This document shows positions 10,429-18,603 of a DNA stretch of 64,000 bases, piece by piece. Source of the stretch: Siderastrea radians (taxonomy: Eukaryota > Cnidaria > Anthozoa > Scleractinia > Rhizangiidae). The translations under genes and the position numbers were made by a program. The stretch lies in the NCBI GenBank assembly GCA_964017195.1, contig OZ024897.1, forward strand, positions 32,893,536-32,957,535, read 5' to 3'. Each line of letters starts with the position of its first letter. Position 1 is the first letter of the stretch. The notes under the pieces are model-generated. The model made no database searches. It had not been told where the DNA came from and saw nothing but the letters and a program-made list of their open reading frames with translations.

Positions 10429-13400
10429 TTAATTTTTGATTGCATAATGTCCGTAAGCTAAACTGTCGATTCCATTTTGTGATATGTATCTTTTATCATC
10501 AAAACAGCTGAGTGATATTTTGTTGATTTCATAACTTCCGAGTTCATGTCTTTCGCTTCTAATTGTTTTCATCCTATGTTGCATTTGCTCATTTTTGGTT
10601 AATATATTTTTGTAATCTTCATGTTTGATATTTTTCTTTATTATATTCTTTTTGATTCCTTTTGCTGTTCTTTCTTCTTTATTGTCTTCTTTTATATAAC
10701 TATACATTTTTGATCTTAAACCGATGAATTCCCTGATAGGCAATCCTGCAGCTTCATCTTTGAATTTACCAATTACTTTTTTGTTTGCTTTGCTATAATA
10801 CTTGGAGTCTTCTGGATAGTCACTGTTGTCGAATTTATCTTTATCATTCCAAAAGTCTTGATACACATCTTCAGCTTCAATCTCATATGTTAAACTGTCT
10901 GTATCAGTGAATAACAACTTAGCTTTGTCTCCATACTTCTTTTTGATATAATTATAATGGAAATCATACATCAATGTTTTGCTCAGATCAAGAATACACA
11001 TTCCTACATAAGCCGGCCGATTAAGAGTTAGTACTTCCTTGATCTTGTGAACTGCTACCAGATTTTCATTAAATATCTTACTACTTACATAAGTTGGTTT
11101 ACAAGACATTTTCAATAGTTTTTTCTCATCTGTTACAAGACGTAAATCAACACGTTTCCTTAAATTTTCCATTGTTTTGCCAAATACACTATTATTCATA
11201 AGTTTGAAGAAATCTTTTTCGAATGCGTTTTTTGCTTGCGTTCGTTTCTGTGTGTTGAAATCAATATATTGCGTCAACCATGGTGACTGATCAAATTCTA
11301 ATACTCTATGGATCTTTTTCAATTTTAATCCAAGATCAATATACATCTGCAAGTTTCTGTAATGCGGAACATATTTTTCTTTATTTGATAATGTTGGGAT
11401 TAGTTTATGTACTAGTCCTGTTGATATATTATACTTTGTAGCTATCTTTTTACAATAATCAGACAGCATATTTTTATTTACACAAACCCTCTCAGCAGCC
11501 AATGGGTAGTCATTATGAAGGTTATGCAACTCTTTGGGATATTCTAGATCAACTTCTAGTATTAACCCCTTTTCACTATTTTCATTATATCTGGCTACAT
11601 TTAGTTTGCTAATTTGCTTTTCTGTCATCCATCTGAAATTACCTGTTGGAAGATACTGTGACATAGCCCAACCGTATAAATTATTAGCATCCAAGTACAT
11701 TATATACTTTGAGGGCGCCTTCTCATCGTATTCTTTCATGTACTTATTATTCGCTTTTCCATATCGATTGGCAATATAAGATATACCACCACGCATGCCT
11801 TTTTCAATAAATTCAAACATATCTATGTCTGTCATTAGTTCTAATTGAATATTAGTCATCTTTAACATAGCATCACAAGACAAACCAGGTGATGTAAAAT
11901 AGTGACATGGGTCTAATTTGTAATACTGAATACATGTTCTACGGAAGTTTTCAAATACATCAGCTAACAAAAGGATATCAGACTTGAGATATAAATTATG
12001 GTATTCGCCCATTGTCTGCAATTTAAATGTATTCCAAACATTTTGAGCATGGGTACAATCTTCATCTGAAATATGTTCATCAATCAATATGCTGTAAAAT
12101 TCTTCTTTAGTTGGTAATTCTGTTTTGTTGAATTTATCGAAACTATCCATATAATCATAAGGATAAACTCCCTTACGGGTCATAAGACTTAATTTTTCTT
12201 TTTTAAACCGTTCGCTAGTATACTTTAGAGCTTCTGCTGGTAAGTTGCTAACTAATTTATCCAAACTTGAGCTCATAAACTGGAAACTGTCGATGAATGT
12301 AAGATGATTGCCAAGCATAAAAGCCATATACTTTTCCATGTTATTTGGAATAGCATTGATATTCATTTGTTTATCCTCTCCTTTATTATTTTTGTATGTG
12401 TGCTTTTTGACTATTTGACCTAATTTTTGCATTATGAAATGGCTATCATAACCTCTCAAATTATGGAATATAACAGGAATTTTTATTTCTTCAGGCTTCA
12501 TTTTTAGTTTCAAATTACAGTCTTGGTGTGCTGAGCCTCTGAATACACCTGTAATATGGCAATGATCTCTCACACGGACGTCTTCTTCATTATATTTCTT
12601 ATCACAGATGTGGCATCTCGTTGATTTTTTGAATTCCTGCTCATCCTCATTACTCATTTTCAATGGTTTATTAAAATGTTTTTTCATTACTTTTTTACAC
12701 CATTTTACTTCTTCTAAAATATTTTCCATGAATTTGTAAACAGCATTTTCACCTCTATATAGTTGTATTGGTTTGGTATATTTGTCGTCATAACAGCAGA
12801 CAACCTTATATCCATATCCACAGTCGGTATGTTTTTGGTAAGCCTCAGTATATGATTTCTTACCTTCTTGTTGACATCCATGAATTTTCTCTGTGATAGC
12901 CTCGAAATCAGCATAAATAACAAATGGCACAGGTTGCTGTTTATGAAAGTTGTTGAATTTTAATATATTGTTATCTTTAGTTGGCATTTTAATTGCTTGC
13001 GTGCCATTAACTTGTATGCAAATATCTTTATGATTGCTCAATACCCTGTCAGAACTAAAACATTGCAGGCAGTGCATACAAAAGTGTTTTCTATGTTCAT
13101 GTTTTGTTTGGTTATACATGAATTTGTTGAAATCTTTTATAAGAACATAATGATTGTTCTCATTTTCAGTTATTAAAAGTAGTTCCATATGATCTTCATT
13201 CTTTTCTTTTGAAATATAGATGGGGTAAGGTTGTTTGTTTTCATAGCCGAATACATTTATATTGATGCTGTTTTGCTTCTCAATTTTGTTGTAATGTTTG
13301 ATACAAACTGGGAATTCAATACCGGAGTAATTTAATTTTTCAATGTATTGTTTGTCAACCTTTTTTATTCTTTGAGGATATTTTTCTTGTGGATTTATAT

Positions 13401-14181
13401 GTCTAATATGACACCATCGGAAGCATTCATTATCCTTATTTTTCATGTTTATTAAACCTTTAGCACTGTTTCGCAGTTCTTCAGGAAGTTGGATATATGA
13501 GGATCCCTTCATAGGCTCATATTTAGCAATGTTTAGGTAATGGTCATTAATTTCTTTTACAGTCCATCCCGATCCTTCTGATATCCATTGAGCTATTTTG
13601 TTTATGATGTTTTCTGAAGAAATTTTTAATGATTCACTGATTCCCACTTGGTTGATTATTGTTTGACTTGCGCTATTGAAATATGCTGACTTTTCAATTA
13701 TTACATCAGATGATATTTTTTCGAAAGTGACTTTCAATGTTTCAACGTATTTCAAGCCTTTCATTTCATTCAATAAAATAGATAATTGACGTTCTACACC
13801 TTTTCGTGTATTTTGCATTTGAATAAGAGGATCTTTATCATTTCTTAGATCGATTTCATAAGATTTTACAAAACCGTTTAAAGCTTTGTCGATTTGTTTA
13901 ATTACGGTTCTAGGTGTAGGAACCGGTTTTCTTTTAACAGTTCTTTGTTTTGGGATTGGTTTGTAATTATCCCTGAACTGCATTGGTGGAAGAATAATGT
14001 TTTCTTCGTACCGTTTGACCATCTCTTTGACACTCTTACGAGGCGCAGGTACTGGTCTTTTTTGTAAAATGGGCGTGTTATTATCTTGCTTCATAAGCAA
14101 TTTGATGAGTTGCGATTTCCTGAGTTTCTTCAAACTAGCTTTATCCATATTAATATTATTAGATTTTTTTTCTGATCTCAT
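10429..14181 (-). CDS. POLB: Protein-primed DNA polymerase B (1250 aa)
   Basis: This enzyme replicates the element by protein-primed synthesis. Motifs in order: a basic N-terminus with two KPVP.PR-like blocks (residues 41-49 and 84-91); a C2H2-type finger CMHCLQC...H (368-384); exonuclease motif I YADFEAI (423-429); an endonuclease-VII-like zinc insert CHIC...RDHCH...C (523-555); exo II FHNLRGYDS (572-580); exo III SDILLLADV (734-742); polymerase A DANNLYG (831-837); B NNSVFGKT (996-1003); C FTDTDSL (1091-1097). All catalytic motifs are intact. The ATG at 14181 follows a TATAGTAT leader, and an in-frame Met 12 is an alternative start. The length is typical of Polinton polymerases. Confidence 0.97.
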   Translation of the reverse strand: MRSEKKSNNINMDKASLKKLRKSQLIKLLMKQDNNTPILQKRPVPAPRKSVKEMVKRYEENIILPPMQFRDNYKPIPKQRTVKRKPVPTPRTVIKQIDKALNGFVKSYEIDLRNDKDPLIQMQNTRKGVERQLSILLNEMKGLKYVETLKVTFEKISSDVIIEKSAYFNSASQTIINQVGISESLKISSENIINKIAQWISEGSGWTVKEINDHYLNIAKYEPMKGSSYIQLPEELRNSAKGLINMKNKDNECFRWCHIRHINPQEKYPQRIKKVDKQYIEKLNYSGIEFPVCIKHYNKIEKQNSININVFGYENKQPYPIYISKEKNEDHMELLLITENENNHYVLIKDFNKFMYNQTKHEHRKHFCMHCLQCFSSDRVLSNHKDICIQVNGTQAIKMPTKDNNILKFNNFHKQQPVPFVIYADFEAITEKIHGCQQEGKKSYTEAYQKHTDCGYGYKVVCCYDDKYTKPIQLYRGENAVYKFMENILEEVKWCKKVMKKHFNKPLKMSNEDEQEFKKSTRCHICDKKYNEEDVRVRDHCHITGVFRGSAHQDCNLKLKMKPEEIKIPVIFHNLRGYDSHFIMQKLGQIVKKHTYKNNKGEDKQMNINAIPNNMEKYMAFMLGNHLTFIDSFQFMSSSLDKLVSNLPAEALKYTSERFKKEKLSLMTRKGVYPYDYMDSFDKFNKTELPTKEEFYSILIDEHISDEDCTHAQNVWNTFKLQTMGEYHNLYLKSDILLLADVFENFRRTCIQYYKLDPCHYFTSPGLSCDAMLKMTNIQLELMTDIDMFEFIEKGMRGGISYIANRYGKANNKYMKEYDEKAPSKYIMYLDANNLYGWAMSQYLPTGNFRWMTEKQISKLNVARYNENSEKGLILEVDLEYPKELHNLHNDYPLAAERVCVNKNMLSDYCKKIATKYNISTGLVHKLIPTLSNKEKYVPHYRNLQMYIDLGLKLKKIHRVLEFDQSPWLTQYIDFNTQKRTQAKNAFEKDFFKLMNNSVFGKTMENLRKRVDLRLVTDEKKLLKMSCKPTYVSSKIFNENLVAVHKIKEVLTLNRPAYVGMCILDLSKTLMYDFHYNYIKKKYGDKAKLLFTDTDSLTYEIEAEDVYQDFWNDKDKFDNSDYPEDSKYYSKANKKVIGKFKDEAAGLPIREFIGLRSKMYSYIKEDNKEERTAKGIKKNIIKKNIKHEDYKNILTKNEQMQHRMKTIRSERHELGSYEINKISLSCFDDKRYISQNGIDSLAYGHYAIKN

Positions 14182-14215
14182 TATAGATACTATATCTATA
14201 GTGAAATATTTTTAA
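14182..14215 (-). promoter_or_regulatory. Early-type leader of polymerase gene
   Basis: Read on the minus strand, GATATAGTATCTATAATG ends at the start codon, with TTTAAAAATATTT upstream. There is no TCTAA motif. It resembles the leaders of the neighbouring small zinc-protein and BRO genes. Confidence 0.5.
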
Positions 14216-14233
14216 ATAGTTTAGTGTGCGTTT

Positions 14234-14476
14234 TTAAATGGCTAATTTATAGGAGTCAACAAATCCCATAAGATCAAGTTGATAGCCTTTTAATTTGTTT
14301 ATACGATCTGAACATTTATGGCATATTACACTTTCTTCATAATTGCAATACTCTCCAGTGATTAGTTTATATGTTGCCATTGAATGACAGTATTTGCAAG
14401 TGATTGATTTGAATTTCTTATCGATTTTATAATTGGTTAATTCGAATTTTCGTTTCAATTTCATGAAGTTCATCAT
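14234..14476 (-). CDS. Small zinc-ribbon protein (80 aa)
   Basis: Two Cys pairs (CKYC near residues 27-30 and CHKC near 52-55) form a probable zinc ribbon after a basic N-terminus. The family is not recognised. It lies 53 bp upstream of the polymerase on the same strand with its own TATATAGTA-like leader. A role in transcription or replication is plausible but is inference. Confidence 0.65.
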   Translation of the reverse strand: MMNFMKLKRKFELTNYKIDKKFKSITCKYCHSMATYKLITGEYCNYEESVICHKCSDRINKLKGYQLDLMGFVDSYKLAI

Positions 14477-14511
14477 ATAATATTACTATATATTTTTTAT
14501 TTTAAATGGTT
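14477..14511 (-). promoter_or_regulatory. Early-type leader (TATATAGTA)
   Basis: The minus-strand leader carries ATTTAAAATAAA followed by ATATATAGTAATATTATATG just before the start codon. Confidence 0.5.
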
Positions 14512-14714
14512 TTTGATGCGTTTAAATTATGTCGATGTTTTTTAGTTTTTAAATGACATGTTTTTCCAGACAAAGTATAATTGCGACCTGTATTACATAT
14601 CTCACAATACCATTCCTTATTCAACATGTACATGGTTCTTCGTTTTGTTTTTTCTTCTTTGGTTAAATTCTGATTTGGTCTAGCACGACCTCTCTTAACA
14701 ATTGCGTTATCCAT
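14502..14714 (-). CDS. Small C2H2-like zinc-finger protein (70 aa)
   Basis: The frame is open further upstream, but the start is placed at the ATG at 14714 (MDNAIVKRGRAR), directly after an AT-rich leader. The core WYCEICNTGRNYTLSGKTCH...KKHR resembles a single C2H2 finger that could bind nucleic acid, and the N-terminus is basic. The specific family is unknown. Confidence 0.65.
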   Translation of the reverse strand: MDNAIVKRGRARPNQNLTKEEKTKRRTMYMLNKEWYCEICNTGRNYTLSGKTCHLKTKKHRHNLNASKTI

Positions 14715-14749
14715 ATATATAATACTATATATTATATTTTTAAATATGT
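14715..14749 (-). promoter_or_regulatory. Early-type leader (TATATAGTA)
   Basis: On the minus strand TTTAAAAATATAA is followed by TATATAGTATTATATATATG at the start codon. This is the clearest example of the TATATAGTA class. Confidence 0.55.
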
Positions 14750-15049
14750 TCACCACAGAAGATGGTAACTCCAGTAATTAGCATATCTAGGATCCTTGTA
14801 CGTTAATTTACCATATCTATTCTTTATTTTAGAGGCTCTTTTACGATATCGTATACGCCTTTCTGGATCTTTATGCACCAAGAAATCTTCATACTGCCTG
14901 TCCCCAAAGTGTATTTTTTCACCATTTTTAAGCGTTACAACATACTTTTTATCTTTACGGCCAGAATAATCAAGATCCTTAGCTCCGTACACATGCTTAG
15001 CCCTGAATTTTATAGAATTGAATTCATCTCCAAACTTAAGATTTTTCAT
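14750..15049 (-). CDS. DUF5754-like small basic protein (99 aa)
   Basis: The pattern GEKIHFGDRQYEDF...HKDPERRIRYRKRASKI matches my memory of the DUF5754 family of large DNA viruses and phages, whose function is unknown. The start is placed at the ATG at 15049 (MKNLKFGDEF); the frame continues upstream but overlaps the next gene. The protein is strongly basic, which would suit nucleic-acid contact. It follows the BRO-like gene on the same strand. Confidence 0.7.
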   Translation of the reverse strand: MKNLKFGDEFNSIKFRAKHVYGAKDLDYSGRKDKKYVVTLKNGEKIHFGDRQYEDFLVHKDPERRIRYRKRASKIKNRYGKLTYKDPRYANYWSYHLLW

Positions 15050-15054
15050 TATAA

Positions 15055-15966
15055 TTATGTTATATATTTGTGTATGTAGTTGCAATGATTTTGTAATGTT
15101 TCTGATGATCGGAATTTTTTAATACAATGCTTACATTTGATTCTAACACCTTGAAAATAAAGAATGATCTCTTTAATTATCTCATCATAGTCATTGCTAA
15201 CCAATGTTTTATAATTGTTGTTTTCATACTCTTGCAACATCATTTCTTGCTCTTTAGAAAGCTTTCCATCACATTTTGGTGTTTTAAATTCGATAGCAAA
15301 ACCTGAGTAATTCAAATGCATATTACCAATAAATAGATCACAAGAACCTTTTTGATAACCTTTATTGTATGATGTAATTCGCATGTTACAATTCACTTGA
15401 TTCTCACCTAATGTTGGTATTAGAAGGGCTTTCGGATAATTATTTCTAATAAAGTTGACTACCTTTTTATGTAAATCATATTCTGTATTTATATTGAATG
15501 TTAGCATTTTGTATGGTCTGTTGTTGAATTCATACTTGCCGGTTTTTCTGATTGATGGTAAAACATCTTTTGTTACCCATCGTTGGAAATCTTTAGCTTT
15601 ATCTATGTTTGATCTCAAAATTAGGCCATACAGTCCAGATTCATTTATATAAATTGTGTTTCCAGTGTTCCGTTTTAAAGGGAACGATTCGTTCCCCTTG
15701 GATTTGGGGTTATTTTTTAGGGGGAACGATTCGTTCCCCCAAGATTTGAGGCCATTATCATGAGTATTTTTTAAAGGGAACGATTCGTCCCCCTTGGATT
15801 TGAGTCTCTTAAGTGAACATTTATCTTCTGGAGCAACATGATCACGAATAGCTTTACGAGTATTTTTATAATTTAAAATGCTGACAACTGTTTTACCACG
15901 GAACCATATATCATCATCTTTTTTGATAATAATCAGTTTTTGACCTTCATAAGTGAAACCTTTCAT
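15055..15966 (-). CDS. BRO-N / nuclease-like / zinc-finger protein (303 aa)
   Basis: The N-terminus (about 1-140) matches the BRO-N DNA-binding domain of insect viruses and phages: WFRGKTVVSILNYKNTRKAI, then INESGLYGLILRS and FQRWVTKDVLPSIR. The middle (about 150-265) carries GSCDLFIGN...AIEFKTPKCDGKLSKEQ, the pattern of a VRR-NUC/PD-(D/E)XK nuclease. The C-terminus has one C2H2 finger, CKHCIKKF...H...H. A loop inside BRO-N holds three near-identical SKGNESFPLKN-type repeats encoded by hairpin DNA at 15680-15795. It probably acts on DNA. Substrate and role are unknown. Confidence 0.8.
   Translation of the reverse strand: MKGFTYEGQKLIIIKKDDDIWFRGKTVVSILNYKNTRKAIRDHVAPEDKCSLKRLKSKGDESFPLKNTHDNGLKSWGNESFPLKNNPKSKGNESFPLKRNTGNTIYINESGLYGLILRSNIDKAKDFQRWVTKDVLPSIRKTGKYEFNNRPYKMLTFNINTEYDLHKKVVNFIRNNYPKALLIPTLGENQVNCNMRITSYNKGYQKGSCDLFIGNMHLNYSGFAIEFKTPKCDGKLSKEQEMMLQEYENNNYKTLVSNDYDEIIKEIILYFQGVRIKCKHCIKKFRSSETLQNHCNYIHKYIT
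15676..15800. repeat. Three in-frame hairpin repeats (GGGAACGATTCGTTCCC)
   Basis: Three copies, starting near 15680, 15720 and 15776, each form a 7-9 bp stem with an ATT loop, followed by a conserved TTGGATTTG-like tail. Spacing is 42 and 54 nt, so the reading frame is kept. The third copy has lost one T of the stem. Confidence 0.9.
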
Positions 15967-16000
15967 ATGTATATACTATATATTTTTATTTTTTAAATAA
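15967..16000 (-). promoter_or_regulatory. Early-type leader of BRO gene
   Basis: The minus-strand leader has TATTTAAAAAATAAAAATA then TATATAGTATATACATATG at the start codon, and no TCTAA. Confidence 0.5.
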
Positions 16001-16101
16001 GATAGCCAGAAACAATTATATTTTTGGCTACCAAAAGCAAAAGGCAGCATATACTGTATCGATTGATATAATATATATTAGATAATTCTCTTTAAAACAC
16101 T

Positions 16102-17139
16102 TTATATATCTCTTAAGTCCTTCATTGGAACCCAACTGTTAAATTCATCACTGTATCCCTTCCATTTGACTAAAGCTTGTTTCTTCTTGTAATCCCTCCG
16201 AATAACTTTATCAATTCTGAATACCTGTTGTTCAGCTTTCAGTAATTCAGGTTCATAAAAACTCCCTTCAATGTCTTCATCTCTGAGATCCTTCAGTTTG
16301 TATGTGATTGGATTCGTATGTTGTATTTCATCAACTGTGAAAATTTCCTCAGACCAATTTGGGGTATAGCCCTTATCAAACACATTCCGTTTATACTTAC
16401 TTATTCTAACCTTATCACCAACTTTGAATTTCGGTTTCTGTTTTGATATTTCCATATCACCGTATAGATTAAAGTAAACAACTCCTTCATTCTTCTTTTT
16501 ACTGGCTTCTATGGGTGTCATTTTGATAGAGCTATGTCTGGTGTTGTTATACTGTTTCACTAATTTTGGTAGCATGTCAAGATACTGTGTATTCCCCTGA
16601 ACAGTAAACTGTTTCCACATCTTGTTTTTAATTGTTCTGTTCCATCTTTCACAAACACTAGATTTTTCCTCATTCTCAGTTGAGTATAATGTTATTTTAT
16701 TCTTATCAAGTAGTTCCTTAACATGTTTGTTGTAATACTCTTTCCCTTTATCAGTCCAAAGATATTGTGGTTTACGCCCCTCTTTGAATATTGTTTTAAA
16801 AGCATTCATAACGGTTTCACCCTTTTTATCTTTTAATGGGACAATCCAACCAAATTTACTAAACACATCGAGTACCATGAGAAGATATCTATAACCCTTA
16901 TTCCATCGACTGAATTTTTGCATCTCAACGATATCTGAACACCATGTCTCGTCAATATGGTTTACAATTACCCGCCGCCGGGTGAAGTTACGCTTTATCG
17001 GTTTATGAAGCTCATCAGCTAATTTTTCTTGCCAGTTTTCTTCACTCGACGGCCTTTTCCGTTTTTTGTCTTCCTTTGTTTTACACCAAGACCTAGTTTT
17101 TGTTTTGTGTTGATTAGAAATCGTGCTGTTTGTCCCCAT
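16102..17139 (-). CDS. INT: Polinton integrase with chromodomain (345 aa)
   Basis: A retrovirus-like rve integrase that inserts the element and makes the 6-bp duplication. The DDE triad is visible as WCSDIVEM (D69), LWTDKGKEY (D130) and VCERWNRT (E164). The basic HKPIKRNFTRRR block precedes the core, an SH3-like KFKVGDKVRIS region follows, and a C-terminal chromodomain RIDKVIRR...LVKWKGYSDEFNSW ends it. It resembles the family annotated in worms as F54H12.3. The ATG at 17139 lies inside the PLA2 gene, overlapping by 121 nt in another frame. An N-terminal HHCC zinc domain is not seen, so the natural start may differ. There is no TCTAA leader. Confidence 0.93.
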   Translation of the reverse strand: MGTNSTISNQHKTKTRSWCKTKEDKKRKRPSSEENWQEKLADELHKPIKRNFTRRRVIVNHIDETWCSDIVEMQKFSRWNKGYRYLLMVLDVFSKFGWIVPLKDKKGETVMNAFKTIFKEGRKPQYLWTDKGKEYYNKHVKELLDKNKITLYSTENEEKSSVCERWNRTIKNKMWKQFTVQGNTQYLDMLPKLVKQYNNTRHSSIKMTPIEASKKKNEGVVYFNLYGDMEISKQKPKFKVGDKVRISKYKRNVFDKGYTPNWSEEIFTVDEIQHTNPITYKLKDLRDEDIEGSFYEPELLKAEQQVFRIDKVIRRDYKKKQALVKWKGYSDEFNSWVPMKDLRDI

Positions 17140-17651
17140 TTTGGCATCTGTCTATAAGGTATTTTATCCAATGACTTGACCATTACTTTGTCACATTCAC
17201 CTTTGTCCTTCCCCATGTCATAACAAATATCATGATGAGCTGATATTCTATCAACTTCATTGTAAGGTTGTACGTGCCACTTGGTGACCTCTCCAGTGTT
17301 TTTATCGTACTCTAACTGTTTATCTAGAGGGTTATATGCCCCCATGTATTTATACTTTCCAGGAGTCCATCCAGCTTTTGGTGTTGGTAATTTCCCAATT
17401 AGTTTATGGATATCAAAACCTGCGCCATCCAAATCCTTTCTGTCAGTTTTATACTTTTTGTTTGGCCTAATTTTAGTAGATAATTGATCAAGAGCTTGAC
17501 TTCCGACATTTTGAATCATTGGATTCAACTTATCCAGAGCATAATCGATAGCCTTTTTCTGCAGTTTTGGGTTTCTCAAGGCTTCTGATCCATAATATCT
17601 TCCCATTTCAACTGCCTTTTTTCCAAGCCAAGGAATACCGTGGTGAATCAA
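17019..17651 (-). CDS. Parvovirus-VP1-like phospholipase A2 protein, 3' part (frame-broken)
   Basis: The core (about residues 95-165) has GKYKYMGAYNPLD then NEVDRISAHHDICYD. HDICY (H140, D141, Y144) matches the catalytic HDxxY of secreted and parvoviral PLA2. Such domains breach endosomal membranes during virus entry. LDGAG (74-78) fits the adenain cleavage consensus and would release the PLA2 part. A basic tail ends the protein. This frame has no ATG at its beginning; the first is at 17606. It is open upstream towards the DUF5679-like segment, one base out of frame, so the two are probably halves of one gene. Confidence 0.85.
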   Translation of the reverse strand: MIHHGIPWLGKKAVEMGRYYGSEALRNPKLQKKAIDYALDKLNPMIQNVGSQALDQLSTKIRPNKKYKTDRKDLDGAGFDIHKLIGKLPTPKAGWTPGKYKYMGAYNPLDKQLEYDKNTGEVTKWHVQPYNEVDRISAHHDICYDMGKDKGECDKVMVKSLDKIPYRQMPKWGQTARFLINTKQKLGLGVKQRKTKNGKGRRVKKTGKKN

Positions 17652-17680
17652 TAAATCAGTACCAGTCGATGCTACTGTAT

Positions 17681-17869
17681 CTAATATGCCCGCCCCTGAC
17701 GACGGGCTGACCCGTTTCCCGTCTGTTTGACGAATTTCGTTTTAGTTGAATGACAGCTGATGCATGTCGATTTCATCATTAATCTGTTATTCTTGGTTCT
17801 AACGTAATGTTCCGAACCTGGTACTGAATTTGTCAGCTTCCTTTCTCGTACACAATAACTTTTAACCAT
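17681..17869 (-). CDS. DUF5679-like zinc segment, 5' half of the PLA2 gene
   Basis: Begins MVKSYCVRERK, with a second Cys pair CISC and basic residues, like the DUF5679-type zinc module that often heads PLA2 proteins of Polinton-type elements. The first Cys pair is degraded: CVRE where C..C is expected. It ends at a stop near 17681, just inside a G-rich run (about 17690-17700) where the downstream PLA2 frame begins one base out of phase. A TCTAATCTAAT leader precedes the ATG. Confidence 0.7.
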   Translation of the reverse strand: MVKSYCVRERKLTNSVPGSEHYVRTKNNRLMMKSTCISCHSTKTKFVKQTGNGSARRQGRAY

Positions 17870-17897
17870 TATATATAATATGATTAGATTAGATTAA
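17870..17897 (-). promoter_or_regulatory. Late-type leader (TCTAA) of DUF5679/PLA2 gene
   Basis: The minus-strand leader reads TAATCTAATCTAATCATATT then ATATATAATG at the start codon, with two TCTAA copies. Confidence 0.6.
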
Positions 17898-18598
17898 GGT
17901 TCAATATATACGTTTTCATATTTACCAGTTTTTGGATTTTTCACCAAACGCATGACAGTACCCTTCTTTGGTTTAGTCCAGAATTTATTGCTTGTTATAC
18001 CTGTTTTATTATTAAAAGCACCTTTCAAAATATCACCACTCCAATATCTGTCAAATACGTGGTCTGTTGATGGAATTACTTTCCTGACTATTTTCTCAGC
18101 CCATTTTGATGCTTCAAGTGGTTTGCTTAACGGATTTTCACCTCCTTGCTTATTTTTAAAGTAATCAATAATGAAACGATGATTGACACTTTGATCATTC
18201 ATATCGAAATTTGCATTATGGATGACATTAAGCATAGGAACGCCTTTTTGTCTCTCCATTAGATAGTATAAACACCAATATCCACAAAGGACTGAATCTC
18301 TCTCTTGGATCTCATCTCCTGAATGAAATATTTGTTTTCCACTTGTTGATAGATATTTTTGAATCTCTGATGGCATTATTAACCCAAAACTATCAAAGTA
18401 TTCAGCTACATTTTTACCGTTTCTATATGCTACCCAATGCGTACCAGACCCTATTTGTGAATCCAAATTGATTATCCCTACTTCATTTTTTAATATTTTT
18501 ATTGGTAATGCATCTCTACTATAAACACCTCTGAAATGTTTTATTCCCAGTTTTTTTACCCAATTCAACAGATCATAATTACTCAATGGTTTGTTCAC
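17894..18598 (-). CDS. PRO: Adenain-type cysteine protease (234 aa)
   Basis: The maturation protease of Polintons and adenoviruses. The catalytic set is visible as GTHWVAY (H54), EYFDSFG (D69) and IQERDSVLCGYWCLYYL, with C105 as nucleophile and Q98 seven residues before it, the adenain spacing. The frame starts at GTG (18596-18598), six bases past the stop of the upstream gene, and I see no ATG that would include His54. The frame remains open upstream in overlap with that gene, so a non-AUG start, a polycistronic mRNA or a lost ATG are all possible. There is no TCTAA leader, unlike its neighbours. Confidence 0.92.
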   Translation of the reverse strand: MNKPLSNYDLLNWVKKLGIKHFRGVYSRDALPIKILKNEVGIINLDSQIGSGTHWVAYRNGKNVAEYFDSFGLIMPSEIQKYLSTSGKQIFHSGDEIQERDSVLCGYWCLYYLMERQKGVPMLNVIHNANFDMNDQSVNHRFIIDYFKNKQGGENPLSKPLEASKWAEKIVRKVIPSTDHVFDRYWSGDILKGAFNNKTGITSNKFWTKPKKGTVMRLVKNPKTGKYENVYIEP

Positions 18599-18603
18599 GA
18601 ATT

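Noticed and set aside
16102..17139. Retrovirus or LTR retrotransposon integrase
   Set aside because: There are no reverse transcriptase, gag or LTRs nearby. The gene sits inside the Polinton and has the Polinton-type chromodomain layout.
17681..17869. Programmed frameshift joining the DUF5679-like and PLA2 frames as an established fact
   Set aside because: No canonical slippery heptamer is evident. A simple indel or assembly error in the G-rich run is equally likely.
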